From positions 19,028,323-19,092,322 of the forward strand of contig OX442416.1 in the NCBI GenBank assembly GCA_949361645.1: a stretch of 64,000 bases of DNA, written 5' to 3'. The notes beneath the pieces were generated by a model. It was not told the origin of the DNA. It worked only from the letters and a program-made list of their open reading frames with translations, and did not search any database. Shown in pieces: positions 20,029-31,740 of this stretch (its first letter is position 1; each line of letters starts with the position of its first letter). Both the position numbers and the translations under genes were made by a program. Source of the stretch: Spongilla lacustris. Taxonomy: Eukaryota > Porifera > Demospongiae > Spongillida > Spongillidae.

Positions 20029-22449
20029 TCAAAACTGTATAAAGTCTTGATATCGATTTGGTGGCTTGCTAACTCTTCCATATCTTGTTGTGGTGAGTTT
20101 CAAAGCTGGGGCCTGAGGTGCAGTAGATACCCCCATTTGATCTTGCTGATCTGTCTCCTGCCCAGTAGGTTCTGTATCTCTCTGATCTGTGACTTCTGCT
20201 TCTCTCTGGTTCACTTCCTCCCCAGATGTGTTGCTTGCTGTTGGCACATCTTCCACTTCTAACTCCTGTTCCTGTAGTTTCATCAGGTGTCTTCTATTCC
20301 TCCTTAGGATTTTGCCGGATTCTGTTCTCACAATGTAAGAACGTGGTGTTTTTGCATCATTGATTACAACCACAGGTTCCCATTTGCCTTGAATCCGAAC
20401 ACGTGCCTTCTCCCCTTTCTGGAGTGGAGGTAAGGATCTAGAACCTATGTCATAATACCTTTTCTGAGTTTGTTTATTCTCTTTTAGTTTGAGCTTCACC
20501 AGTTCTGGATGTACTACTTCCGGCTGAAGGTGTGATGATACCACAGGTAAGTTAGAACGTAAACGCCGACCCATCAAAAGTTGTGCTGGTGAGGCCAAAT
20601 TGTCTATCACTGTGTTTCTATATGCCAGCAAACACAAGTAAAGATCCTGTTTATCTGCACACGCCTTGTTCCACATCTTTTTTATGATCTGTACACTTTT
20701 TTCAGCTATAGTCCATTTGACTGTGGATAGTATGGACTTGATGTGGTATGCTGTACTCCCCATTCTCTTGTGAACTTCTGATATTCTTTTGCTGTGAATT
20801 GCGGTCCATTGTCACTAACAATTACATTCGGTATTCCATGTCTAGCTAGTATTGACTTTGTATGATGCACCACTGTTGAGCTGCTTGTGTTTTGCAGAAG
20901 CTTTACCTCAATGAAACGTGAGTATTAGTCAACCATTAATAAATAATCCCTGCCTGACCATTGGAAAAGGTCTGTTGCTACTATCTCCCATGGCCTCTCT
21001 GGCATTGGGCCTGGTAACATGGGTTCCTTTGGGTTGGAATCACGATGTTCTTGACACACATCACAGTTTGCAATTGTATGTTCAATAGCCTTGTTCATAC
21101 CTGGCCAGAACATCACCTCTCTGGCTCGTTGTGAGCACTTCACTATTCCCATATGCCCCATGTGAATCCTCTTTATCATGCTGTTCCTCAAGGCATTAGG
21201 GATTATCAGTTTCTCTCCCTTTAACAAGATTCCATCAACTTCTGACAACTGATCACGAATATTCCAGTATTCCTGAATTTCTTTGGGCACCTGGGACTGT
21301 TTCTCAGGCCATCCAAACTGTATGAGGTTTCTTAGCATTTGCATGTTTTGATCCTTAGTTGTGGTTTCCTTTATTTCCTGTAGCCAAACATCTGATACCA
21401 AGGAGTTGTTCAGAACAAGATTCACTGCACATGACAATTCTTCTTCCATCCTATCTGTGGTTGTGTCCTTTATGCATGCTCTGGATAATGTGTCAGCTAT
21501 TAGCATTTCCTTTCCAGGCTTATATTTCAACTTGAAATCGTACTTCTGAAGGCGTAGAAGCATGCGCTGCAAACGTGGTGGAGCATGACACAAGGGTTTT
21601 AGCATTATTGCCTCCAAAGGTTTGTGGTCTGACTCCACCTCTACTTCCTTGCCGTACACATATTGGTTGAATCTCTCCAGTCCAAACACCACTGCTAGTA
21701 GCTCCTTTTCAATTTGTGCATATCTCCTTTCTGTGTCCGTCAGAGAACGGGATGCATACGCAACTGGCTGACAGTCTTGTAGTAGAACTGCACCTAATCC
21801 ATATTGGGAAGCATCACAGCTTACCGGTTTCTTAACATTGAAGAAAGCAAGGACAGGCGCTTCAGATAAGAGTTTCTTCACCTTCTGGAAGGCATCACTC
21901 TGTTCCCAACTCCAGTTAAATTGGACATCCTTTCTCAACAATTCTCTTATTGGGTGTGTCACCGCTGACATATTTGGAATGAATTTTCCTACATAGTTGA
22001 TGACTCCCAGAAGTCTCTCTACACCTTTTTTGTCTTCCGGAGGTGGCATCTCTGATATAGCCCTGATCTTTTCTTTGTCTGGTGAAATTCCTTCAGCATT
22101 GCCGGATAGTGTGACCGAGGTAAGTTACCTCAGATACACCAAACTTGCACTTTTCCCTGTTTAAGGTTAGACCAATCTTCAGACATCTCTGTAGTACTGC
22201 TTCTAATCGTCTGTTGTGCTCTTCATTCGATGAACCCCATACCAAAATATCGTCAATGTCTGTTTCAACTCCAGGTAGGTCACCAAAATTTTGATTCATT
22301 CTCTTTTGAAATATTTCCTGCGCTGATTTGACCCCGAATGGCATCCTTCTGAAACAGTATCACCCAAAAGGACTATTGAATGTGGTTAAGAGCTGACTCT
22401 CTGGATCCAGAGGGATTTGCCAATACCCGTGATTGGCATCTAACTTGGC
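20029..22449 (-). pseudogene. pol: gypsy pol, distal part: reverse transcriptase thumb, RNase H, integrase
   Basis: Minus-strand pieces in order. RT: MPFGVKSAQEIFQKRM and the catalytic-loop region TDIDDILVWG (22093-22449). Then RT connection and RNase H: SCDASQYGLGAVLLQD with the first catalytic Asp, QIEKELLAVVFGLERF and ESDHKPLEAIM. Next comes the H2C2 zinc-binding region (HMGHMGIVKC..CDVCQ) and the integrase core up to TDLFQWSGRDYLLMVD, where a stop occurs (about 20925). The rest of the core and the C-terminal domain follow in other frames, ending NRYQDFIQF at 20029. A TGA falls within the RT palm (about 22371). Frame changes between 20763 and 20925 disrupt the remaining catalytic residues. 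Confidence 0.92.
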
Positions 22450-22742
22450 ATGTCAAGAAATTGTGGACATCAATGCATAACTCGGCTTACAATTGTGATT
22501 TTAAAAATCTGATTGCACCATTAAACTCACTAGGTACTTTAGAGATTTATCAATTTATTAAAACAGCTAATTAATTTATTAAAATATATTATTGTTATTG
22601 TCTTGTAATACGTTAATTGTATGTCTGCATGGCAGGAAAGTTAGGAATAGCAATCGCTGTTACATAAAATCCTTCCGAACTAAAGCTATCGTCGATTTTG
22701 CCCCTGCCACTGGATACATTCTGGAGGTCACGCGATATGTTA

Positions 22743-22810
22743 TTTACTCGTTCCCAGACCCTATTTATTGAGAACACCTTGTTTGTCAATAAATAGGGTC
22801 TGGGAACTAG
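22743..22810. repeat. Hairpin: inverted 23-base arms
   Basis: TTCCCAGACCCTATTTATTG and CAATAAATAGGGTCTGGGAA are perfectly complementary, separated by about 15 bases. Related CTCGT.CCCAGAC words mark MITE-like ends elsewhere (3601, 23388, 28432, 36655, 37030, 59805). Confidence 0.85.
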
Positions 22811-24456
22811 ACTAGGCATGGCTAGCCTTTTGGCGGAGGGTTGGGTGTCAAGCCTATATTTGTACCCGTCTGATCAGTATTGTGGATATAATAGCACTAC
22901 ACTCGATTGCTATATCAATAATTCTTGGTATATATACGCTAGTCTTGCTAGCCAGACGTACATGTACAACATTGAACTTCAATTGGACTGTGAACGAGGG
23001 ACGCATGTTGGAAGTAAGACTTACTTGAAACCCCCAAAACGCGAAGGTCGAGCTGATAGAACGGCTGCTGTGGAGTAGCTACCACGGTGTCACTATACGA
23101 GAGTCGAGAGTACCCCGCTCGTTTAGCGGTTAAGATGCACGGGCGATTCCGTCCCTATACATATATATCTGCATTTGCATCGCTCTAACGTTTACCATCA
23201 CGACTGGCTTGTTTTTGATAACATACCAGAAGTTCTCGTGGAGGTGTGTTAATTTAGAACATTGCCTTCCACTAGAATTCACATATGCATGGGCGGCGGA
23301 TATTCCCAGCTGGACTTTCCACTCTGTCCTGTTATGTATATGTATATCGTTGATTAATGGCTAACCAAGGTCGCTCGCCATAGCAGTCTCGTTTCCAGAC
23401 CCAATATACGCAGCTGCTCTGCTACGTATACGATGTGAAGTCTGTCCTGTAGTATTTCTTTCCAACTCCGCCGGAATGTCGGCCAAGGTATACAACAACC
23501 TGCCGTAAACGTACTCGGAGAGTGTTTATAACTTATAAGTAGATCACATACATGCACCTGTCTGTGTAATTTGCCCCTACAAATACTAAGCAATGGCACA
23601 GAAAAGGATGCCATGATGCAGCTCTGATATGTCATCAATGAACAGATCGATGGCATGAAAGCACAGCTAGGTAGAACTACATGTATGTATGTACTACCAT
23701 GCATGTGAAACGTTTACACAATCACCACATGCCACCACCCTAATTAAATAGGTGACCACAAAGATGTTGACAGCTACAATGTACTCTGTTAATACCAGCC
23801 CTTCTTGAACCTTCCACACACACACATACACAACCAATAGATAACCAAATAAATACACCATAACTGTTACATCGATCACCTACATGTATTACATACATCT
23901 GCAGAGCCATGTACATATAGCTAGACCACACAAAGCCTTAATTAATTAATTCCATTTGAGTTGGGTGCTGAAGTGCTTTCACCAGGTGCATGTTGGAAGG
24001 GTGACTGGCACAGTCCATGAGATGCAAAACTTTGAGTCCAGTCCTCCCAGGTCCATACCAGGTGGTCATGTAGGTAAGCCTCCTCTCCTGGCAGACAACT
24101 GGTGACTGTCCTGTGTGTACAACCAAACCCTCAGCCTCAAAAGGTAAAGGTGGACAATTGTAGCCACTTTAAATTGGTCCTACATCTACATGCATGTAAC
24201 ACTATTTCCTTCTCAGTTTTATAGACCCTTTACATCTTAACTTAATTTGATTCATATCCCAGTGGCTGCATCTGGGATGCACTATCAAATTCCTTATCTC
24301 TAGGGAGAAGGGCCTGTATTATCTTTCCTTAAAACTGTCCCAACCAAAGCTTACTCTTGTTCCACAAGGATATCTCCCATCCATGCACCTTCACAAGGCT
24401 CTCTCCTCTACCTCCACAAGGCTATCTCACAAGACTACCTCCCTCCACCCAGAGCA

Positions 24457-24634
<178 letters not shown>

Positions 24635-25199
24635 ATATATGTATCACATGACACCTATATGGAATCACGTGTTCATGTGCTTTATGAGGTAGTATAGGGA
24701 AATCCACACACCTGGGATATGAGGGCAGTTACAGCCAGTTAGTGGTGGATCACGGAAGACCTTTTAATGAGAAGGTGTTGCCATAGACAGGTTCCATCTG
24801 GAGGGTCGTTGTCAGCTCATACAGGAAACCACTCAGTACGAGAAGATCGCGCGTTGACTACATCCGCCACTGGCCTAAAAAGAAAAGTTACGTAGTAAAA
24901 TCATAGCCTTGCACATGATAATATTATTGGGCACATATCCTTATATGGCTCGTCTTTGTCCCGTATCAGTGTTTCGCTTGTCCGCTTCAAATTCTATATA
25001 GAACGATAGTTTTTACAAATGTGGATATGCACGCACCCTTTTGAAAAAGTAGCAACAGAAAACGCACGTTTCCCAGCTGTCATACTCATAGAGCCATATC
25101 ACGTGGTCGAATATAGAAAGTTATAGGCTCGACCACTCCGCGTTTGACAGACCATAATCTTGAAACCAGGCTTGAAACGGCTTAGCTAGGACTTAGAAG

Positions 25200-25641
25200 C
25201 AGTGGCGTAGCAAGGGGGGGGGCAAGGGGGGCGGTCGCCCCGGGCGCCGAGTTGAGAGGGGCGCTAAAATCGTGGGGAAAATTTTTTTTTATAGGTCAAA
25301 CAAAAGTAGGTCTAAGGTCAGGCTCAGCATAATTTCTTTGATAATCGTACGGTACCGGTTGTATTCAGGCTCACTCAAGGAAAAATTATATAGCGATCAT
25401 AGGACGACTATCGTTTGGATCGGTGTCTCTTGGCCTGAAATAGTTCGAAGAGGCAGGTAAACAGAAAATAAGTTAATTAACCCCAACTGATTAACCCGCT
25501 AGTCTCGCTTAAAAAACTTTGTTGTCCAAACGCAAGGGGGACCCCCCCCCGCTCGTATGTTCGGCCAAACGCAAGAGGAGGGGGGGGGGCGCCATTAGTG
25601 CATTTTGCCCCCGGGCGCCCAACACCCTCGCTACGCCACTG
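25200..25641. mobile_element. hAT-type MITE, 442 bp, inside the nested repeat
   Basis: Ends CAGTGGCGTAGCAAGG and CTCGCTACGCCACTG are inverted repeats. A perfect 8-bp duplication, CTTAGAAG, flanks it (25192-25199 and 25642-25649). Subterminal GGGCGCC/GGCGCCC stretches follow at both ends. No gene inside. It is the third layer of a Russian-doll arrangement: MITE in repeat in gypsy element. Confidence 0.92.
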
Positions 25642-26254
25642 CTTAGAAGCTCTATATTAGTATCCCAATTCAACGAAAACCCAAACAAAGAACATACCAA
25701 ATTTGCGCGCAGTGGAGTTTGTTACTTCCAACTGGGCCAGAACTGAACGCCATAGTTTAATTGTCATCCGCGGGCGGTTTTTAATTATTTAACAACCAAA
25801 CATGTACCCTGATGACCAAAAGTGCCCCAGGAACCCAGAGAACCAAGCCTATGGGCATATAAACCTGCTAGAAAGTTGCCTGGATCATTTTAGTATCTTC
25901 TGAAATCTGTATAACTAACTTTCTTATCTTCAGTTCAGAGCAAAATGAAGAATAGTGATGAAAAATCATTGTTAAAATAGCCATTTTCCATACATCTCTA
26001 TGGGAATGTACTAATTCTTCTGAGGAACCCAGCAGAAGGGGCTAAAAATTACACCAACCCAGAAGAGTGAAAGTTTTTAATGCTATCCATCATTTGAGTC
26101 CTGTAAACCTTTACTACCGGCTTTCTCTGATATATGGCATTCAAAAATTAACTTTATCCCATACATTCCTATGGACGCGTGCGCGGGAAATGTGACGGAC
26201 GTTTGCAAAATTGGCCAGGAATTGCTAATGAGCGTCCGAAATTTCTCGCAATGG

Positions 26255-26787
26255 AAAAACATTTTGCACCTGATAATCTGGTTGCAATGTCCTCTAGAGT
26301 TGGAAGCTGATAATGTTCTCTTCTGATAGCTTTGTTGAGGAATCGAGGATCCAAACATATTCTCAGTTTCTTGGTTTGTGATTTTTCTACAATAACTAGA
26401 GAATTTACCCAGTCGGTTGGCATTTCAACCTTCTTGATTACTCCAATGCTCTCCATGTAATCAAGTTCTTCTTTTAGGCGCTCCCGAAGTGCTACTGGTT
26501 GATTTTGTAATGGGCATACTACAGGTTGAATGCTGCTGTCAACTGAAATGTGGTAAGGTGTTGCCAGACAACCAAGTCCCTCAAACACTTTATTGAACCT
26601 TTGAACAATGTTTTCACTTTTGCCAATACCCATGACCGTCCTTATCAAACCTAACTCTTCAGAAGCTCGGAAGCTCAGTATAGGACTTTGTTCCATTTCA
26701 ATAACAAAGAACTCTAGAAACTTATCCTCACACTTCAGTTTGCAACAGCCCAGTGTTGGAATAGTGTCACCTGAGTAACTAACTAGC
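26255..26787 (-). pseudogene. pol: gypsy pol, proximal part: protease end and reverse transcriptase fingers
   Basis: The minus-strand frame contains LVSYSGDTIPTLG (end of protease), then YHISVDSSIQPVVCPLQ, LKEELDYMESIGVIKKVE, KLRICLDPRFLNKAIRREHY and LPTLEDIATRLSGAKCF. These are the classical gypsy RT finger/palm motifs, and the frame is cut at the junction with the 3.8-kb insert. It is out of frame with gag-protease upstream; the shift lies at an A-run near 26790, inside the protease domain, so it is more likely a lesion than a programmed frameshift. Confidence 0.9.
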
Positions 26788-27756
26788 TTACTTTTTGTTG
26801 GTTTCAGTGTACTGCAGGGTTTTGAAGATTGTCCAAGGTATGATGTTTGCCTGTGAGCCTGTGTCTACTTTGAACTTGACTGAACTCCCATTGACACATA
26901 AGTTGCGGAGATAGTCACTGTTGGTTTCCCGGTCTGTTTTGTTGACTCCTCCCACAGCATGAGATTTTCCCTTTGTCACTGCAGAGACTTTTCTCATTCT
27001 ACAAAGCTTGGAGAAATGGTTCATTCCTCCACACTGAAAACACCTCTTTCCATATGCTGGACACTGGCCTCTACGATGCGACAAACCACACCTATCAAAC
27101 CATTGCTTATCCTCAAACTGTTTGTATCTTTCTCTTTCTGGAGATCTTTCTTTACTGGACTTTATTGGAGTTAGACGGCGTACAGTGTGTATGCCTGTTT
27201 CAGGTCCCTCTTCACCAAGAAGCTTCATCTGCTTTTGTGACTCTTCTTCTGCTTGACAAATAGACATAGCTTTGTCAAGTGTAAGATCTTGTTCTCTCAA
27301 TAAACGCTGTTGCACACGTTCTGAGAGAATACCACAAACTACCCTGTCACGGATAAGTTCATCCTCTAACACGCCAAAGCTACAGCTCCTGGCTAATAGT
27401 TTCAGCGCTGTTACATACTGGTTTATAGTCTCATCCGCTGCCTGGCTGCGTGTGTTGAACTTAAACCGCTCCATGGTGACGTTTTGTTTTGACCTACAAT
27501 AGTCTTCAAACCTTCTAAATAAAACGTCAATTTTGTTTACTTCCTTGTCCGCTAACCGCATTGTGTTGTAAATGTCCCTACCTGTCTGCCCAATCAGGTA
27601 CAGAAATGTACAGCATTGCTCCTTCTCCGACTTATCGGAAAGCGCGAGTGTTAAGTACAGCTCCATAGTTTGTTTCCACGTCCGCCATTTTTCTGAAACC
27701 GATATACTGTCAGTGGTAGAGAAATCCATCTCACCGGGAGATTTTCTGCGTTCCAT
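26788..27756 (-). CDS. gag: gypsy gag and start of protease
   Basis: A 322-residue open frame. The start chosen is the first ATG after the primer-binding site (MERRKSPGEMDFS, 27756); a nearby second choice is MDFSTTDS. Residues ~20-200 are a helical retrotransposon capsid-type region (FNTRSQAADETINQYVTALK, RDRVVCGILSERVQQRLL). A CCHC zinc knuckle, CFQCGGMNHFSKLC, follows a CGLSHRRGQCPAYGKRC cluster. The frame ends just after the aspartic protease active site FKVDTGSQANIIP. In an active element the product would form the particle, bind RNA and cleave the polyprotein. The open frame survives although pol is destroyed. Confidence 0.9.
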   Translation of the reverse strand: MERRKSPGEMDFSTTDSISVSEKWRTWKQTMELYLTLALSDKSEKEQCCTFLYLIGQTGRDIYNTMRLADKEVNKIDVLFRRFEDYCRSKQNVTMERFKFNTRSQAADETINQYVTALKLLARSCSFGVLEDELIRDRVVCGILSERVQQRLLREQDLTLDKAMSICQAEEESQKQMKLLGEEGPETGIHTVRRLTPIKSSKERSPERERYKQFEDKQWFDRCGLSHRRGQCPAYGKRCFQCGGMNHFSKLCRMRKVSAVTKGKSHAVGGVNKTDRETNSDYLRNLCVNGSSVKFKVDTGSQANIIPWTIFKTLQYTETNKK

Positions 27757-27766
27757 TTCCCACAAA

Positions 27767-27784
27767 AGACCACTTCTGACACCA
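27767..27784 (-). other. Primer-binding site of the gypsy element
   Basis: On the minus strand TGGTGTCAGAAGTGGTCT starts immediately after the 5' LTR. TGG at the first position pairs with the CCA end of a tRNA. The same TGGTGTCAG.AGTGG word occurs beside the LTR of the mini element at 45720. The tRNA cannot be named from this alone. Confidence 0.85.
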
Positions 27785-27920
27785 TGTAATATTGTATTAG
27801 CGCTCTGAACCACGATGCGACCCGATACACACTTCTTATCTTAGATCCCAAGTCCACGACACACAATTGAATCCCACATCATGCACGTGATACCCATGAA
27901 TATCATTATCTAATACTACA
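27785..27920 (-). repeat. 5' LTR of the gypsy element
   Basis: 136 bp, TG..CA ends, nearly identical to 19878-20013. Outer flank GTGTC. Confidence 0.95.
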
Positions 27921-28061
27921 GTGTCATTGGATCACCTCTCCAAATCCCCCAGAAGGGGGGAGGTGTCCTTTGTACACATACAATGCATCACTTGTGTGAC
28001 GGCTCCATCAGAGGTCTTTGAACATGCATGTTAAAGTACTTCTGTTTAAGGGCCTGGAGAG

Positions 28062-28903
28062 CAGTGATGCCGCGGCCAGCACGGACCGTCCGTGACCGTA
28101 TTCATTTGACGGCCGACCGTGACCGTGACCGGGAAGCTTACCGATCACGTGATTAAACCGTGAAAAATAATTGGCCGTCAAATTTATTTGCTGGCCGTCC
28201 GTGGCCGTCAGAACTTTTGACGGTCCATTAAGCCTATCACGTCACTAGCGTCACGTGCAGTGGATTTTTTTCCCTGCGTGGCAAATGTCGTCTTTCCAAG
28301 AACCTTTGAGGATAAGCCACCTGATAGCGCGGTGAAGTCTGCAGCAAACCCACCCGACTGTCACCAACACGTGGCTATGGAACCATTTAAATTTTTATTA
28401 TTTTTTACGTTGTCCCCCTCGCCATGACATAGTCTCGTCCCCAGCCTGATATGTATTCGTAATATGCGATGTAATCCATCCGCTGCTGAAGCCGAATGTG
28501 GGTCTGGGGACGCGACTTGCCATGATTGTGCGTTATCGCGTGGATTCCACGTGCGAGCGAGTTTTCTCCCAGTTGAGACTCATTGTGAAGATGGAGGATG
28601 GATCCAGCCAGGATTGAATCTGTTCTCTTTCTCAGCAGCAATAAAGGCTTTAGTTAATTGAATCTGTTCTTTCACACTTGTTTTGCTATGCCCATGCATA
28701 CCGTTCATGAACCATTTTTATTGATACGTGCATGCCAATGACCGTCCGTGACCGTGTTAAAATTTTGACGGTTGACGGCCAGCCGTGTACGTGACCGTAT
28801 TGAAATCATACGGTCCATCTTTGACCGTGAACGTGACCGTCTATATCCAAACGGCCAGCCGTGAACGTGACCGGATTGTCAAAAGCTGGCCGCGGCATCA
28901 CTG
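28062..28903. mobile_element. hAT-type MITE, 842 bp, rich in CCGTGACCGT words
   Basis: Perfect terminal inverted repeats CAGTGATGCCGCGGCCAGC and GCTGGCCGCGGCATCACTG lie inside a perfect 8-bp duplication CTGGAGAG (28054-28061 and 28904-28911). Subterminal zones (28080-28230 and 28735-28880) consist of clustered GTGACCGT/ACGGCC words in both orientations. They probably serve as multiple transposase binding sites. The centre is unique sequence without a convincing gene. Confidence 0.93.
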
Positions 28904-28911
28904 CTGGAGAG

Positions 28912-29570
28912 GTACATTAACTTTTACATGTACTCTTTGTTACATGTACTATTGTCTATCTTTAATTTATAGACACCATCTATTGTTACATAATCATGCA
29001 CCTAGTATATGTACCCAGGACTAATTTCAAAAATGGTCTTATCTGGTGGCTACCAGATACAGGTATAACCCCTAACCCTGGCTACTTACACAAAAGTTCT
29101 GGTAAATTTAATATTACTACATTTACATCTGAGGCTGTGCTTTAAAAGGCGACCATGCGCTATATTCATTTGAGTTGCACGCAACATGTTACCTACGTGT
29201 GGTCACCTTAACCCTTCTATACATGTATGTAGCCAAGTCATCTTATGCCCTTCATGCAACTTTTTTGGCTGTAGGCCACTACAGGTACATGCAGTGGTAC
29301 TTCAAAGATAGGTAGTGATTTTAGGGGTTACCTAAGTTTTGCAAAGCAACCACATCCATTGTGTAGACAAGGAAACCACAAGCCAACCCTAAGCTACATG
29401 TAGCTACTGGCCTAACAAGGGATGGGGCTATGCTACATGTAGGTTGGCCCGTGCCCATTTACTGTTTGCATTAGTTATCACAAATAGAATAACCTTATGG
29501 GCCCACTTCGTACATGCATGTATGGACACACCTCCCTTGACAACTTACATGTACATGTACATGTTATATA
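28912..29570. other. No gene seen
   Basis: Ordinary sequence rich in ACATGTA words. No supported gene. Confidence 0.4.
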
Positions 29571-29574
29571 CTAT

Positions 29575-29697
29575 ACTGTTGGTCAGTTGGCCTTCTCCCT
29601 ATACTGTTAGCCTTCTCCCTATACAGTTGGCCTTCTCCCTATACTATTGGCCTTCTCCCTATATAGTTGACCTTCTCCCTATACCGTTGGCCTTCTT
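29575..29697. repeat. Short array of the 20-bp CCTTCTCCCTATACTGTTGG minisatellite
   Basis: Six units of the same 20-mer as the large array at 18.46-19.15 kb. Sharing of one unit across more than 10 kb suggests dispersal with a carrier element or by recombination. Confidence 0.92.
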
Positions 29698-30720
29698 TAA
29701 AGGTTTTCATTCTTAGTATGCACGGCATTACATGTAGTACCTTGCTCTCATTACTGTCAACAGTAAGGCTCTCAACTGTAGTACTCCAAGCCTAGCTGGC
29801 AACAAGTAGACAGAATAACCCTGGGCTCACCAAAAATGTACATACATGTATGGGCACAAGTAGTGCTGCACATCTGTTAACATACTATGAACTTCCAGGA
29901 CACAGCTATTCCCTAGGACAACCAGCAAAAACCAGGCCTAGGGGTTGTATTTGCACAAAGATACATGGCATTGTGCATGAGATTATTCACTGTATGTACA
30001 GACCTAGACCTTTTATCAGCACAGTCTGGCCACACAACAAAATTCATGACATTGGGCCTTTGTTACTTTGTACAAACATCCAAATAAGATAGGATCAGCA
30101 GGTGTTTACATGTATGTAAACACACATATACATGTCACGGTGGTCTGCTCTCATTGAACGCGTGGAAACTAAGCCCTACGCCCCGAAAAATTGAAATGGT
30201 TACGTACACCCATAGCAACGAACCTGACAACCGATGCCCTTTAGAACTAGCTGTGCACGAGGTACATAAAACGCAATCAACACCTAAAAGCCATACTAGC
30301 AGTGATAAACACCTTTGAACTATATTGTAAGCAAAAATCACGTGGCCTGGTGTTGCCAACTGTCGGCTCTGGTACTTCAAACCTATCGACTTACGCACGG
30401 CGATCACCGACTACATGTGTTCAAAAAACTACAACGACGCTCGGTGACTGAATTGGAACATGCCAAAGCTATCACGGTAAAGTTAGTTGTTTGTACTGTC
30501 GTATTATGGTGCAGGTTAGTGGCAACGCATTTTCTGAAGTAGATTCCTAGCCTATGAAAATCCACCATTTTGGTGTGTTTTTGGGGGGTGGGGGAATAAA
30601 TATTTGCGGAATGACGTTTGGTTTTAACAGAGGGTTTAAAATATAGCCTTACATTTCTTTTGGTCTAAATTTGACTCCATGCTCGTATGTAAATAGATTG
30701 AGCTTGAACAGAATTAGTAT

Positions 30721-31041
30721 TTATTCTTTACTCTCTTGGCTGGAAGGGGGATGGCAGCTACCAATTTGTGGCTCAATACTTAGTAAGTGTTCTTGCACAA
30801 TGCGCATCAGGTTCTGCATGTGGTTGTGGATTGGAGCAAATGTCAAGCCAAGAATTTGGCATGAATTGACTTGGCCCCCTGAAAAGGGGGCTATTTCTCC
30901 TTTGGGGTTATCGCCAACAATTTGGCTGGATATGTGGTGCATCCTTTCCTCACCAGCTAGAAAGATTTGAGCCACCTGAAACACTAGTGAGTTAGAATTG
31001 AGCCTTTGCTGTATGTTGTGACATACCGCAATGACATTCAC
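30721..31041 (-). CDS. Downstream open frame of RING unit A, unknown
   Basis: A minus-strand frame shared with copy B (53540-53796): VAQIFLAGEERMHHISSQIV, GDNPKGEIAPFSGGQVNSCQ, then ILGLTFAPIHNHMQNLMRIV. It is conserved in both copies, with a few replacements and one in-frame difference at its start, which suggests former coding function. A possible acceptor precedes VAQIF. No family recognised. Confidence 0.4.
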   Translation of the reverse strand: MNVIAVCHNIQQRLNSNSLVFQVAQIFLAGEERMHHISSQIVGDNPKGEIAPFSGGQVNSCQILGLTFAPIHNHMQNLMRIVQEHLLSIEPQIGSCHPPSSQESKE

Positions 31042-31265
31042 TTAACTGCTTCCCCTGTAGCAAGTTGTATGATGGCTTTGTCAGGACTGGTAGGGATGGC
31101 CCTCTTCAGTAATCCCGCTGCTTGCTTCTCCTCCTCAGGTGTAAGTGTTGGTACACACTCATGCTCTTCATAGTCACCATCCTTAATATCCCTGCTGCAG
31201 TCTGTATACAGTGCTCCAGAACATCTGACAGCAGCATTATCACACTTGATGATAGTTGACTAGGG
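31038..31265 (-). CDS. Second cysteine/histidine cluster of RING unit A
   Basis: The minus-strand frame reads STIIKCDNAAVRCSGALYTDC, then DIKDGDYEEHECVPTLTPEEEKQ and AAGLLKRAIPTSPDKAIIQL, and ends with a stop at 31038. The C..C...C.....H.C spacing after a RING resembles the zinc module that often follows RING fingers. In copy B (53090-53290) the same frame is present but diverges after SPDK. The 22-bp minisatellite separates it from the RING segment, and the two are not in one continuous frame. Confidence 0.45.
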
Positions 31266-31550
31266 GACCATCCTGGAGACCATCCTCTGAGCAGCAGGGG
31301 ACCATCCTCTGAGCAGCAGGGGACCATCTCTGAGCAGCATGGGACCATCCTCTGAGCAGCAGGGGACTGTCCTCTGAGCAGCATGGGACCATCCTCTGAG
31401 TAGCAGGGGGCCATCCTCTGAGCAGCAGAGGACCATCCTCTGAGCAGCAGGGGACCATCCTCTGAGCAGCATGGGACCATCCTCTGAGCAGCAGGGGACC
31501 ATCTCTGAGCAGCAGAGGACTATCCGTCCTCTGAGCAGCATGGACGGTTC
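31262..31550. repeat. 22-bp minisatellite inside RING unit A
   Basis: About thirteen units of CTCTGAGCAGCAGGGGACCATC (plus strand). All three frames of the unit are open, giving AAQRMVPCC-, CSEDGPLLL- or LLRGWSPAA-type words. The same unit in inverse orientation is at the matching place in copy B (52690-53085), with a different copy number. Confidence 0.93.
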
Positions 31551-31740
31551 ATAGCATCATATGCTGCTATCCACTCCCAGAGGCATTTGGAGCACACCAG
31601 TGCACCACACAGCAGTTCCAGTGGCTGTGAGAGGGTGTTGGAGCACAGTGCACACTTCAGCTCCTTTAGCATTGACAGGTTGTTAGCTCTTGCCAAAGGT
31701 GGGCTAGGCTCACTATGGAGAACTAGAGGAGGGGCAATCT
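31546..31740 (-). pseudogene. RING-like finger of unit A, truncated at the minisatellite
   Basis: Minus-strand frame with LARANNLSMLKELKCALCSN, then PLELLCGALVCSKCLWEWIA and AYDAMNRPCCSED. The cysteine pattern C-x2-C-x11-C-x4-C-x2-C..C-C is RING-like, but the usual histidine after the third cysteine is Ala (CGALVC). The frame meets a stop a few codons after PCC, exactly where the minisatellite begins; copy B stops at the same place. RING proteins are mostly E3 ubiquitin ligases; that role here is only inference. Confidence 0.5.

Noticed and set aside
23108..23150. tRNA-like GTTTAGCGGTTAAGATGC (A-box-like) sequence
   Set aside because: No matching B box or cloverleaf at the required distance.
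26780..26800. Programmed frameshift between gag-protease and polymerase of the gypsy element
   Set aside because: The shift falls within the protease domain, after the active site, not between domains, and pol has several other lesions. An inactivating indel is simpler.
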